Below, in pieces: positions 17,587-25,861 of a DNA stretch of 64,000 bases. Below the pieces are notes generated by a model. The model was not told where the DNA came from, did not search any database, and worked only from the letters and a program-made list of their open reading frames with translations. Position numbers and translations under genes: made by a program. The stretch spans positions 62,001 through 126,000 of the forward strand of contig SUZH01000002.1 of the NCBI GenBank assembly GCA_015060045.1, read 5' to 3'. Origin of the DNA: Rikenellaceae bacterium (lineage in GTDB: Bacteria > Bacteroidota > Bacteroidia > Bacteroidales > Rikenellaceae). Each line of letters starts with the position of its first letter. Positions within the stretch are counted from its first letter, which is position 1.

Positions 17587-18891
17587 TTATTTGGTAGGTT
17601 GTTGCAATGGCATGCGTACCGTAAAGGTGTGGCCGTCATTGATCACCTCGATTTCGTGGCCCGTAATAAGACGCCAACGATTCTTCAGGTTCTCCAGGCC
17701 GATACCCGTCGAAGGCTCTGCTTCGAGTTTGGGGGCAATCGGGTTAATCACCTCCAGCCATCCGTTCTCGGTCGTACGGATCGTCACGTGCAGCGGTTTG
17801 GATTTAGTAATCGTATTGTGTTTCACTGCGTTACCGATCAGCGGCTGCAATGACAAGGCGGGAAGCAACCAATCACTGAAACGATCCTCGATTTTGAAAT
17901 CGAAGAATAATTTATCGGCATAACGGATACCGTATTGATAGGAGTATGCCTCAGCAAATTTCATCTCTTCGCTCAGCGGAATCAGCGTATTTTGTCCGTT
18001 CTGGATAATGTAACGGAAGGTGTAGGAGAGCTGGTCGATGTAGCGCAACGCCGTATCGGACTGCTTGTCGCGCACCAACATCGAGAGCGAGTTGAGCGAA
18101 TTGAAGAAGAAGTGGGGCGAAATCTGACCCATCAGCATGTGATACTTCGACGAAAGCGACTCGTTCTTGAGCTGTTCGAGCTGCATCTCGACATCCTGCT
18201 GACGCGAAATCAGCAGACGCACCCAAGCGAAAAGAATCGAAACGAAGGTAGCCATCGAACATTTTAGAATCAGCTGGGCATCAATCACATCGTTTCGCAT
18301 GAAATTGAGCTTGATGATACCCTCGTGCCAATCGGTATAGGGCGCCAGCAGATAACCACCCACGGCAATCACCACACATCCCAAGCAGGCAAGCGCCACG
18401 CTACGCGTATTGTAGTGACGACGTCGAATTGTACGCTGCACGACCGTCATCAGCAAGAACGACAGCAGAATGTAGAAGAGCATCTGCGAGGCTATCTCGT
18501 AGGCACGCGAGGGGTAGTTGAAAAACTTGTTGTAATCGAAGGCCATGCCGTTGAGCATGTAGATGCGATTCAAACGGTAGTGACCTCCCTCACGACGCGG
18601 ACTGTTTACATCCACCTCCATGCGGTCGCCATGCTCCAAACGGAACCAACGAATCCGCTCCGAGGGAACATAGACCGAATCGCGTTCGGCATAGACCAAA
18701 TAGCCGTGGCCGTCGGGTGACAGCGACAATTCGGCCACACCCGGATACTCGATATTTCGGCCGGGGATGCGGGGGCGCCACTCGTTGTGCTCCTCACCAA
18801 ACAGAAGCATCAGGTAGGAGAAGTTGATCACCACCGAAATGGCTACGGCCACCATCAGATTAATCCACAGATCTGTGCGGGCTCGTTTCAT
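17587..18891 (-). CDS. LytS/YehU-type sensor histidine kinase
   Basis: A 434-residue membrane kinase. The N-terminal helix (about 12-32, LMVAVAISVVINFSYLMLLF) is followed by an extracytoplasmic segment of roughly 100 residues. Three more helices follow between about 130 and 235. The His-kinase domain has the phospho-acceptor region GQISPHFFFNSLNSL and a C-terminal HATPase-like part with NAVKHN and STGIGLENLKNRW. This layout defines the LytS class, usually paired with LytTR regulators as here. No recognisable ligand-binding domain is seen in the external segment. The gamma-carbonic-anhydrase-like gene ends 49 bp upstream on the same strand, so read-through is possible. Confidence 0.92.
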   Translation of the reverse strand: MKRARTDLWINLMVAVAISVVINFSYLMLLFGEEHNEWRPRIPGRNIEYPGVAELSLSPDGHGYLVYAERDSVYVPSERIRWFRLEHGDRMEVDVNSPRREGGHYRLNRIYMLNGMAFDYNKFFNYPSRAYEIASQMLFYILLSFLLMTVVQRTIRRRHYNTRSVALACLGCVVIAVGGYLLAPYTDWHEGIIKLNFMRNDVIDAQLILKCSMATFVSILFAWVRLLISRQQDVEMQLEQLKNESLSSKYHMLMGQISPHFFFNSLNSLSMLVRDKQSDTALRYIDQLSYTFRYIIQNGQNTLIPLSEEMKFAEAYSYQYGIRYADKLFFDFKIEDRFSDWLLPALSLQPLIGNAVKHNTITKSKPLHVTIRTTENGWLEVINPIAPKLEAEPSTGIGLENLKNRWRLITGHEIEVINDGHTFTVRMPLQQPTK

Positions 18892-18940
18892 CTTGAATTT
18901 TGTTTAGGTTAGTTAGTGTAATAGAGTTTTGCTCAACGGG

Positions 18941-19474
18941 TTACTCCTCTTCGGTGTACCACGAAGCGTAGAGCATATAATCGCGTGCCGTACGCTTAAC
19001 GATCTGCTCGCTCTGCTCGGGCGAAATCTCCTTCACCTTCTTGGCCGGCACACCGGCATAGATCGAGTTGGGCTCCAGTTCGGCATTTGACAGAATCAAC
19101 GCATTGGCCGCAATGATACAACCCGACGGCACATGCGCATTATCGAGCACCGTAGCACCCATACCGATCAGCACCTTATCGTCGATGCGGGCACCGTGAA
19201 TCGTAGCATTATGACCAATCGAAACATCACTACCGATGATCGTCTGCGAAGGTTTGGGCGACTTATCATACAAGGTATGCAGCACCGCGCCATCCTGAAT
19301 ATTCGTACGATCACCAATCACGATCTTATTTACATCGCCACGCAACACGGCACCGTACCAAATCGAGCAATCACGACCTACGGTCACATCACCCAACAAC
19401 ACGGCCGTCTCGGCCAAAAAGGTATTTTCACCCACCTGCGGCTCATGACCGCGTACTTTACGAATAATAGCCAT
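18941..19474 (-). CDS. Gamma-carbonic-anhydrase-family hexapeptide protein
   Basis: A 177-residue left-handed beta-helix protein of the gamma-carbonic anhydrase/YrdA family. Hexapeptide repeats run from about residue 15 to 145 (VGENTFLAETAVLLGDVTVG, SIWYGAVLRGDVNKIVIGD). The metal ligands are suggested by His in VLHTLYDK and the pair in IGHNATIHG. A C-terminal helix packs on the trimer. Zinc-dependent CO2 hydration is established for some members (Cam), whereas YrdA-like ones show little activity, so the reaction is not certain. Full length. Confidence 0.9.
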   Translation of the reverse strand: MAIIRKVRGHEPQVGENTFLAETAVLLGDVTVGRDCSIWYGAVLRGDVNKIVIGDRTNIQDGAVLHTLYDKSPKPSQTIIGSDVSIGHNATIHGARIDDKVLIGMGATVLDNAHVPSGCIIAANALILSNAELEPNSIYAGVPAKKVKEISPEQSEQIVKRTARDYMLYASWYTEEE

Positions 19475-19485
19475 TTGAAAATTAT

Positions 19486-19505
19486 GAATTAAGAATTAAA
19501 AATTA
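19486..19505. repeat. AT-rich intergenic repeat unit
   Basis: A 19-base stretch made of GAATTAAGAATTAAAAATT is identical to bases 23031-23049; related AATTCAAAATT runs occur near 6466-6496 and 9255-9268. All are intergenic. Confidence 0.6.
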
Positions 19506-19552
19506 GCAGGTGGCAGCTATCACCTTCCTTACCTTTTAATTCCATTAAAAAA

Positions 19553-20332
19553 TTACTCCGTTTTTTTCGTTGCCTGCCATACTGCCTCCATCTCGTCGAG
19601 CGATAGCTCGCGGAGCGTCTTGCCACGTCGTTCGGCCTCCTCCTCGATTGCCGTAAAACGACGCAGGAATTTCTTGTTCGTGCGCTCCAGGGCCGACTCG
19701 GGATCAACACCATAGAGACGGCAAGCGTTGATGAGCGCAAAGAACAGATCGCCAAATTCGGCCTCCAGGTTGGCCTGATTTTGCGCCTTCATCTCCACCT
19801 CGATCTCGGCGACCTCCTCGCGCACCTTATCCCATACGTCCTCTTTTTTCTCCCAGTCGAAGCCTGCACCGGCGGCTTTCTCACCCATGCGGTAGGCCTT
19901 GACCATCGCCGGCAGGGAGGTAGGAACACCACCCAGCGTACCGCTCTTGCGGTGCTTTTTCTTCAGTTTCAGTGCCTCCCAGTTGGCCTTCACCTCCTCG
20001 GGCGTATTGGCATGAATATCGCCGTAGATGTGCGGGTGACGATAGATCAGTTTATCACACAACGCGTTGGCCACGTCGGCATAATCAAAGGCTCCCTCCT
20101 CGTCACCGAGCTTCGAGTAGAAGACCACATGCAACAACAGGTCGCCCAGCTCCTCCTTGATGCCCTCCAGGTTATGATCCGTTATGGCATCGGCCAATTC
20201 AAAGGTCTCCTCAATCGTATTATTGCGAAGCGTATCGAAAGTTTGCTTTCGATCCCACGGACACTCGCGGCGCAACGTATCCATCACCTCCAAAAGGCGC
20301 GCCGTAGCTTCAAGTTTTTTATCCATCGACAT
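19553..20332 (-). CDS. mazG: Nucleoside triphosphate pyrophosphohydrolase MazG
   Basis: A 259-residue two-domain MazG protein that hydrolyses (d)NTPs to NMP and pyrophosphate, a house-cleaning and stress role. The N-terminal domain contains LRRECPWDRKQTFDTL and the metal-binding EExxE-type segment IEETFELADAI. The second domain has EEVAEIEVEM and EFGDLFFALINACR. ATG at 20332 is taken as start. A GTG at 20356 extends the frame by eight residues, but it lies close to the probable transcription start given TAACTTTG at 20364-20371. Confidence 0.93.
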   Translation of the reverse strand: MSMDKKLEATARLLEVMDTLRRECPWDRKQTFDTLRNNTIEETFELADAITDHNLEGIKEELGDLLLHVVFYSKLGDEEGAFDYADVANALCDKLIYRHPHIYGDIHANTPEEVKANWEALKLKKKHRKSGTLGGVPTSLPAMVKAYRMGEKAAGAGFDWEKKEDVWDKVREEVAEIEVEMKAQNQANLEAEFGDLFFALINACRLYGVDPESALERTNKKFLRRFTAIEEEAERRGKTLRELSLDEMEAVWQATKKTE

Positions 20333-20363
20333 AGTTTGTTTCAATTTAGCAGTCACACTATAG

Positions 20364-20371
20364 CAAAGTTA
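20364..20371 (-). promoter_or_regulatory. -7 element of mazG
   Basis: Minus strand TAACTTTG, about 32 bp before the ATG. Confidence 0.5.
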
Positions 20372-20455
20372 CATTTTTAGCAGAACTTTTCCAATTTTGC
20401 ACCCATTTTTTCGGCAAGCAGGAAAAAGCGAGGGGTGAATCGCCCATACTTATAT

Positions 20456-20496
20456 AAAAAAGACGACCTCACATGAAGGAAGGTCGTCTTTTTTTT
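20456..20496 (-). terminator. Terminator of pheT
   Basis: Hairpin AAAGACGACCT/AGGTCGTCTTT with T-run on the minus strand; separates pheT from mazG. Confidence 0.85.
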
Positions 20497-20514
20497 GAAC
20501 CAATGCCGACTTGC

Positions 20515-22980
20515 TTACGAGCGAACTACGGCACCACACTTCTGCTCGAACTGACGCTGCAGATTCGACATCACGCGCTCGATCGTCTTCTCGTCGAGCG
20601 TACGGCTCTTATCCTCCAGGAGGAAGCTCAAGGCATACGATTTCTTACCCTCGGGCAGCTTGTCACCCTCGTAGACATCGAAGAGCGAGACACGCTTCAA
20701 GAGCTTACGCTCGGTCTGCAGAGCCACCTCACGCAGCTGGGCGAAACTTACCGTACGATCCACCAGCAGAGCCAGGTCACGCTTCACCTCGGGGAACTTC
20801 GAGAGCTCCTCGGCCTGAATGCGGTGCTTCTTCGTGGACTTCACCAGCTGATCGAAGTTCAACTCAAGGTAGTAAACCTCCTGCTTTACGTCGAGCTTCT
20901 TACGCAGTTTGCCACTCACGACACCCATCTCCAACAGACGCTTGCCATTCATCTGGATCTCGATGGCCTCGCCATAGAGGTCGCTCTTCAGCGGCTCACA
21001 CTTCAGCGCATAGATATCCAAACCAAAACGCTTCAAGAGCTTCTCCGCCATCGCACGCAGCGTAAAGAACGAGGCCTTCATCGGCTTCGTATCCCACGAC
21101 TGGGGCACAGCCACTCCCGTCACGGCCATTGCCAGACGATACTCCTCGTCGTAAGCAGCCAACGGATTCTCCTCGGTTGCCTTCTCGGCGTGGTAGTAGT
21201 AGCAGTTACCAAACTCGTAGAGTTTCAGATCGGCATGCTTGTGGTTAATGTTGAGCGCCATCGCCTCCAGCATATTAAACAGGAGTGTCTGACGCATTAC
21301 ATTCAAATCTGCACTCAGCGGATTCATGATCTTCACGCAATGCTCCGCCTTGTAACTCTCCAGGCCCTCGTAGTAAGCACCCTTCGTGAGCGAGTTGGAC
21401 ATGATCTCCGTATAGCCGTTGGCCGTCAGATAGTCGGCTGCCAGGTTCATCAACTTCGTGCGATCGGGGCGTTGTGCATACGACAGCGTCGAATGTACCT
21501 GCTGCGGAATCTCCACATTGTTGTAGCCATAGATGCGCAGTACATCCTCCACAAGGTCAGCCTCACGCTGTACATCGACACGGTAGGGCGGCACAGCCAC
21601 CGTCAGAACACCCTCATTTTCGTTCAGCACCTTCACCTCGAGTGCCTCCAGAATCGTCATCACGGTCTCGGTCGGAATCTCCTTACCCACGAGCATCTTC
21701 AAGCGCTTCAACGAGAAGTCAAAGACAAAATCCTTGGCCGGCTCATCGCACAGGTCGATCACCTCCGACGAAATCTTACCACCGGCCAGCTCCTGCATCA
21801 AAAGAGCCGCGCGCTTCAACGCCACGACCTGCATGCGGGGATCTACGCCACGCTCAAAGCGGAACGATGAGTCGGTGTTCAAGCCAAAACGCTTGGCCGT
21901 CTTACGTACCCATACGGGGTTGAAATAGGCGCTCTCGAGGAAGACATTGACCGTCTCGTCGCTCACACCCGAATCCAGACCACCAAATACACCGGCGATA
22001 CACATCGGTCGCTCGGCCGAGCAGATCATCAGATCCTTCTCCGTGAGTTTGCGCTCCACGCCATCCAGCGTTACGAAGGGCGTACCCTCGGCGCAGGTAC
22101 GAACCACAATCTCCTTGCCCTCGATCTTATCGGCATCGAAAGCGTGCAGGGGCTGACCCAGCTCAAAGAGGACGAAGTTTGTAATATCGACCAGGTTATT
22201 CTTCGGGTTGATACCGGCAGCGCGCAGGCAGTTTTGCATCCACTCGGGCGAGGGACCGATCTTACAGCCCGTCACCGTCACACCGGCATAGCGGGGTGCA
22301 GCCTCCTTGTTCTCGACACGCACCTGGATCTCCAAATCGTGGTTATCGACCTTAAACTCCTCGACCGAGGGCCATACGAGCTCGGCGGGAATATTGTTCG
22401 CCTTGAGGTAGGCATAAAGATCGCGGGCCACACCGATATGCGAAGCAGCATCCACGCGGTTCGGCGTCAGACCGATAGCGATCAGATAGTCATCCTCGAT
22501 GTGGAGATACTCCTTGGCCGTCGTGCCGACTACGGCATCAGCCGGAAGCTCCATAATACCGTCGTGCGACTCACCGATACCCAGCTCATCCTCGGCGCAA
22601 AGCATACCGAGCGACTCCACGCCGCGAATCTTCGAGCGCTTGATCTTAAACTCCTCGTCACCGCCGTTGGGGTAGAGCACCGTACCCACCGTAGCACAGA
22701 GCACCTTCAAGCCCTGGCGGCAGTTCGGCGCACCGCAGACAATACCCAGCGGAGTCTCCCCGCCGACATCTACGGTCGTAATGTGGAGGTGATCCGAATC
22801 GGGATGATCCTCGCAGGTCAGCACCTCACCAACCACGACACCCTGCAGACCGCCCTTGATGGTTTCGATCTTCTCGAAGCCCTCGACCTCCAGACCGATA
22901 TCGGTCAGGATTTTGGCAAGCTGCTCGGCAGACAAATCTGTCTTGAGATAACGTTTAAGCCAATTGTAGGAAATATTCAT
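20515..22980 (-). CDS. pheT: Phenylalanyl-tRNA synthetase beta subunit
   Basis: Beta chain of the bacterial alpha2-beta2 PheRS, 821 residues. An N-terminal tRNA-binding (EMAP-like) domain is at about 40-150 (VVGEVLTCEDHPDSDHLHI). The B3/B4 editing domain follows with SFRFERGVDPRMQ nearby, then the B5 domain (about 405-475, VPPYRVDVQREADLVEDVLRIYGY). A catalytic-like core contains NSLTKGAYY and RQTLLFNMLEA. The C-terminal FDX-ACB domain is at about 725-820 (ELSKFPEVKRDLALLVD). pheS is not in the window. Single gene with its own terminator. A TATCTTTA near 23016-23023 on the minus strand may be its -7 element. Confidence 0.97.
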   Translation of the reverse strand: MNISYNWLKRYLKTDLSAEQLAKILTDIGLEVEGFEKIETIKGGLQGVVVGEVLTCEDHPDSDHLHITTVDVGGETPLGIVCGAPNCRQGLKVLCATVGTVLYPNGGDEEFKIKRSKIRGVESLGMLCAEDELGIGESHDGIMELPADAVVGTTAKEYLHIEDDYLIAIGLTPNRVDAASHIGVARDLYAYLKANNIPAELVWPSVEEFKVDNHDLEIQVRVENKEAAPRYAGVTVTGCKIGPSPEWMQNCLRAAGINPKNNLVDITNFVLFELGQPLHAFDADKIEGKEIVVRTCAEGTPFVTLDGVERKLTEKDLMICSAERPMCIAGVFGGLDSGVSDETVNVFLESAYFNPVWVRKTAKRFGLNTDSSFRFERGVDPRMQVVALKRAALLMQELAGGKISSEVIDLCDEPAKDFVFDFSLKRLKMLVGKEIPTETVMTILEALEVKVLNENEGVLTVAVPPYRVDVQREADLVEDVLRIYGYNNVEIPQQVHSTLSYAQRPDRTKLMNLAADYLTANGYTEIMSNSLTKGAYYEGLESYKAEHCVKIMNPLSADLNVMRQTLLFNMLEAMALNINHKHADLKLYEFGNCYYYHAEKATEENPLAAYDEEYRLAMAVTGVAVPQSWDTKPMKASFFTLRAMAEKLLKRFGLDIYALKCEPLKSDLYGEAIEIQMNGKRLLEMGVVSGKLRKKLDVKQEVYYLELNFDQLVKSTKKHRIQAEELSKFPEVKRDLALLVDRTVSFAQLREVALQTERKLLKRVSLFDVYEGDKLPEGKKSYALSFLLEDKSRTLDEKTIERVMSNLQRQFEQKCGAVVRS

Positions 22981-23030
22981 ATCGTTCTATTTTTGTATTT
23001 GTCTGAAAAATCGCGTAAAGATACAAAAAT

Positions 23031-23064
23031 GAATTAAGAATTAAAAATTCTGAATTAAGAATTA
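23031..23064. repeat. AT-rich intergenic repeat, two units
   Basis: GAATTAAGAATTAAAAATT (23031-23049), identical to 19486-19504, followed by GAATTAAGAATTA (23052-23064). It lies between pheT and the trp leader promoter. Confidence 0.6.
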
Positions 23065-23113
23065 GGAAAAATTGCCCATGCGCAGCAAAAACATCACACT
23101 TACACGATTTAGA

Positions 23114-23145
23114 TTTGGATTTATGGATTTAATATTCTAAATTTG
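23114..23145 (+). promoter_or_regulatory. Promoter of the trp leader-trpB2 unit
   Basis: TTTG at 23114-23117, 20-nt spacer and TAAATTTG at 23138-23145, a textbook Bacteroidetes promoter. It is placed 20 bp before the leader-peptide ATG. Confidence 0.75.
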
Positions 23146-23164
23146 TGAAAACAAACCGCAAGAC

Positions 23165-23227
23165 ATGATCGCAATTCTTTCCATGCAGGCTTGGTGGTGG
23201 CGTCCGCTCTTCTCTCGTGAACAATGA
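23165..23227 (+). CDS. trpL: Tryptophan leader peptide (attenuator)
   Basis: A 20-codon open frame reading MIAILSMQAWWWRPLFSREQ, with three consecutive Trp codons at 23192-23200. It begins about 20 bp after a good promoter and is followed by a terminator and a tryptophan synthase gene, as in proteobacterial trpL. A second ATG at 23183 would give a 14-residue version. Its last bases, including the stop codon, form the left arm of the proposed antiterminator. The peptide itself is expected to have no function beyond ribosome stalling when charged tRNA-Trp is low. Confidence 0.82.
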   Translation: MIAILSMQAWWWRPLFSREQ

Positions 23228-23303
23228 GGGCCACTTGGTCATGCGTAGTCAAGAATCAATAACCGCAACCCGTTGTTTACGAAAAGTAACAGCGGGTTTT
23301 TAT
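23192..23303 (+). promoter_or_regulatory. Trp attenuator: antiterminator and terminator alternatives
   Basis: Bases 23218-23226 (TGAACAATG) can pair with 23271-23279 (CGTTGTTTA): nine pairs, two of them G-U. The same 23271-23279 segment is the left arm of the terminator hairpin 23268-23297. GTGGC at 23197-23201, in the Trp codons, can pair with GCCAC at 23230-23234. A ribosome stalled at the Trp codons leaves 23218-23226 free, favouring antitermination. A ribosome at the stop codon (23225-23227) covers it, favouring termination. Structure was paired by eye. Confidence 0.75.
23268..23303 (+). terminator. Attenuator terminator before trpB2
   Basis: Arms ACCCGTTGTTTAC and GTAACAGCGGGT (one G-U, one bulge) around loop GAAAA, followed by a T-run at 23297-23301, 39 bp before the trpB2 ATG. 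Confidence 0.85.
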
Positions 23304-23341
23304 TTTGCATTTACACGATTTACTCCATAAAACTATTCGCC

Positions 23342-24703
23342 ATGAAGACTAAAAAGTTCATCCTTCCGGAAAATCAACTGCCGACCGCATGGTATAACCT
23401 TATCGCCGATATGCCCAACGCGCCCCGTCCGTACCTCAATCCGCATACCCATCAGCCAACCACCGTCAGCGATTTGTCGGTGCTTTTGGCCGAGGAACTG
23501 GCTCGCCAGGAACTCTCGACCGAGCGCTACATCGAGATCCCCGAAGAGGTGCAGCAGATCTACCGCATTTGGCGACCCGCTCCGTTGGTGCGCGCCGTGG
23601 GGCTGGAGCGTGCGCTCGATACGCCCGCCAAGATCTTCTTCAAAAACGAAGGCGTCTCGCCCGTCGGATCACATAAGCCCAACAGCGCTGTGCCACAGGC
23701 CTATTACAACGCCAAGCAGGGTGTGCGTCGCCTGACGACCGAAACGGGAGCAGGGCAGTGGGGATCAGCTCTTTCGTTTGCCGGCAATCTCTTTGGGTTG
23801 GATGTTGAGGTCTTTATGGTGCGCGTCAGCTACGACCAGAAACCTTATCGCCGCCTGATGATGCATACGTGGGGTGCAGAGTGTTACGCCTCGCCGACCA
23901 CGCTCACTGCCTCGGGACGTGCTGCCCGCATGGCCGATCCGCATACACCGGGCAGCCTGGGACTGGCCATTTCGGAGGCCGTGGAGCGCGCTTTGGAAGA
24001 CCCTGAAGGAACGCGCTATTGTTTGGGTAGTGTGATGAACCATGTACTTTTGCATCAAACGATTACGGGCGAGGAGGCGATTCTGCAGATGCAGATGGCC
24101 GACGCCGAGCCGGATGTAGTGATTGGTTGCATCGGCGGTGGCAGCAACTTTGGCGGTATTGCCTTCCCGTTCCTGCGCAAGAACTTCTGCGAGGGGAAGA
24201 AAATCCGTGTCGTAGCCGTCGAGCCGGAGAGTTGCCCGAAACTCACGCGCGGCAGCTTCCAATACGATATTGGTGACGTCTCGGGCTACACGCCCCTGAT
24301 CCCGATGTACACGCTCGGACACGACTTCCAACCCTCGGCCATCCATGCCGGCGGTCTTCGCTACCACGGAGCAGGCGCCATCATCAGCCAGCTCCTGCAC
24401 GAAGGAGCCATTGAAGCCACGGCCATTCCGCAGACCGAGACGATGAAGGCGGGCGTACTCTTTGCCCGCACCGAGGGTATCATCCCCGCTCCCGAATCAA
24501 CCCACGCCATTGCAGCCGCCATTCGCGAGGCACTGCAGGCCAAGATCGAGGGGCGCGAAAAGACGATCCTATTCAACCTCTCGGGCCACGGCACGATCGA
24601 CCTCTACGCCTACGAGCAGCACCTCGGCGGCCACCTGCAGGACTACGTTCCGTCGGACGAGGAGATTGCCCGTACGGTGCAGCAACTGGAGCGGATCATC
24701 TAA
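23342..24703 (+). CDS. trpB: Tryptophan synthase beta chain, TrpB2 type
   Basis: A 453-residue PLP enzyme of the TrpB2 group, longer than standard TrpB. It joins indole and serine to tryptophan, often without TrpA. PLP lysine lies in VGSHKPNSA; the COMM-type loop TTETGAGQWGSALSFAG and the phosphate-binding GCIGGGSNFGG are intact. HAGGLRYHGAG and FNLSGHG complete the core. The start at 23342 is preferred over an upstream in-frame codon at 23273, which lies inside the attenuator hairpin. No trpA or other trp gene is adjacent, so it may salvage indole or work with a distant trp operon. Expression is probably set by charged tRNA-Trp through the leader. Confidence 0.93.
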   Translation: MKTKKFILPENQLPTAWYNLIADMPNAPRPYLNPHTHQPTTVSDLSVLLAEELARQELSTERYIEIPEEVQQIYRIWRPAPLVRAVGLERALDTPAKIFFKNEGVSPVGSHKPNSAVPQAYYNAKQGVRRLTTETGAGQWGSALSFAGNLFGLDVEVFMVRVSYDQKPYRRLMMHTWGAECYASPTTLTASGRAARMADPHTPGSLGLAISEAVERALEDPEGTRYCLGSVMNHVLLHQTITGEEAILQMQMADAEPDVVIGCIGGGSNFGGIAFPFLRKNFCEGKKIRVVAVEPESCPKLTRGSFQYDIGDVSGYTPLIPMYTLGHDFQPSAIHAGGLRYHGAGAIISQLLHEGAIEATAIPQTETMKAGVLFARTEGIIPAPESTHAIAAAIREALQAKIEGREKTILFNLSGHGTIDLYAYEQHLGGHLQDYVPSDEEIARTVQQLERII

Positions 24704-24717
24704 CCGGCGTAACACCC

Positions 24718-24760
24718 AAAAAAAGAGCGTGCTTGAATCATCAAACACGCTCTTTTTTTT
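24718..24760. terminator. Bidirectional terminator after trpB2
   Basis: Arms AAAGAGCGTG-TTGA and TCAA-CACGCTCTTT with one mismatch, followed by eight T. Confidence 0.85.
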
Positions 24761-24770
24761 AGCGTCCTCT

Positions 24771-25352
24771 TCAATCATTATCCTCCACATCGTACCCACC
24801 TTCGGGATCGACCTTCACGACATAGGCGAAGTTGCGTGTCCACAAGGCAAGTTCGGCCTTGAGTGCCGCCTCGAATTCGGCCGGATTAGCCGGATCGCAG
24901 GGTAGGGTTACCGAGTGCTGTTCGGCATCGGGCGTCTCGATCCAATGCACCTTGCCATCGGTGCGATACTCCTTAAACTCCTCGATGGAGCGCATCTGCA
25001 ACGTGTAGCTCGTCTTATCATACGCGACGCCCGCCTTGGGTTTTACCTGCACCTGAATCGAAAAATCGGCAGGCACCGCCGTCGCTTCCAGCTTTTTTAC
25101 CCACGAGGTGGTCGTGAGTGTATCGACCGCAGGCACCGCAGCACCATTCGCATCGACCTCGTTGTAGGCAAAGATCACATCGGCCAACGCCAGCGTCTCC
25201 TCGTTCACCTCGTACGTGAACGTCAACTCAATCTTGTCGAAGTCATACTTCTTGCCCGAATCATCGGACGAATCACACGCCACAGCCACCAGCGCAGCCA
25301 GCATCATGACCGCACACGCCCCGAGGGCGTTCTTCCATACATCTTTTTTCAT
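24771..25352 (-). CDS. Uncharacterised lipoprotein
   Basis: A 193-residue protein with a lipoprotein signal. Basic MKKDVWK and a hydrophobic stretch end in lipobox AVAC (Cys26), followed by an Asp/Ser-rich linker (DSSDDSGKK) that favours outer-membrane sorting in Bacteroidetes. The mature part is beta-rich and acidic (KIELTFTYEVNEETL, FSIQVQVKPKAG, TLQMRSIEEF) with no catalytic motif that I recognise. It ends with an acidic tail. Start at 25352 is preferred to the in-frame codon four residues upstream because it begins the signal peptide. It lies 75 bp downstream of a truncated sigma-factor gene on the same strand; a link is not shown. Confidence 0.65.
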   Translation of the reverse strand: MKKDVWKNALGACAVMMLAALVAVACDSSDDSGKKYDFDKIELTFTYEVNEETLALADVIFAYNEVDANGAAVPAVDTLTTTSWVKKLEATAVPADFSIQVQVKPKAGVAYDKTSYTLQMRSIEEFKEYRTDGKVHWIETPDAEQHSVTLPCDPANPAEFEAALKAELALWTRNFAYVVKVDPEGGYDVEDND

Positions 25353-25427
25353 ACCTTGTAACATTGGTTAAGTGTTGTTGCAAGGTAGGGTTGCAAATAT
25401 CGGGCAAAAGCGGTTCGCGAAGTGTTG

Positions 25428-25709
25428 CTATTTTTTGTTATGGAGGCGACTTCGCAGGTACTCGATGCAAAGATTCACCGTCACGCGATCCATCCATCCG
25501 CGCAACGACCCCTCGCCGCGCCACTCGAAACGTTGAATCGAATGGAATATGCGCAGGAAGCTGTCATGTAGCAGATCTTCGGCCACCGTCCGATCCCCAA
25601 CGTAGCGTTGACACAGGGCCATAAGATACCCTGCAAAGCGATCGTAAAGCTCCTTTTGCGCCTCACGTTCGCCCGCTTTCAGACGATCGACCAGTGCCAG
25701 TTTCTCCAT
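25428..25709 (-). pseudogene. ECF sigma factor fragment, region 2 only
   Basis: A 93-codon frame matching only region 2 of an extracytoplasmic-function sigma-70 factor. LKAGEREAQKELYDRFAGYL, the core-binding AEDLLHDSFLRIFHSIQRF and the -10 recognition helix GWMDRVTVNLCIEYLR are clear. It stops at RSRLHNKK, about 80-90 residues short of a normal ECF factor, and no region 4 is found in any frame before the next gene at 25352. Either it is a decayed sigma factor or a functional region-2-only protein. No internal stop or frameshift is seen in what remains, so it could still be translated. Confidence 0.6.
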
Positions 25710-25791
25710 TGCTTGGGTTGCGATTCACTCTATAAACGGGCAAGGGTGGTAAATACTGCATCGAAAGGAGAAAAAAATCGCAAAAAAGTTT

Positions 25792-25799
25792 TACCTTTG
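25792..25799 (+). promoter_or_regulatory. -7 element of the NigD-like gene
   Basis: TACCTTTG, 62 bp before the ATG; no clear TTTG at the right distance upstream. Confidence 0.45.
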
Positions 25800-25861
25800 C
25801 ATGCAGTATTCGGACTTTTGTCCGTTTATAAGGCGAAAGATAACTAAAAACGATAAAAATT

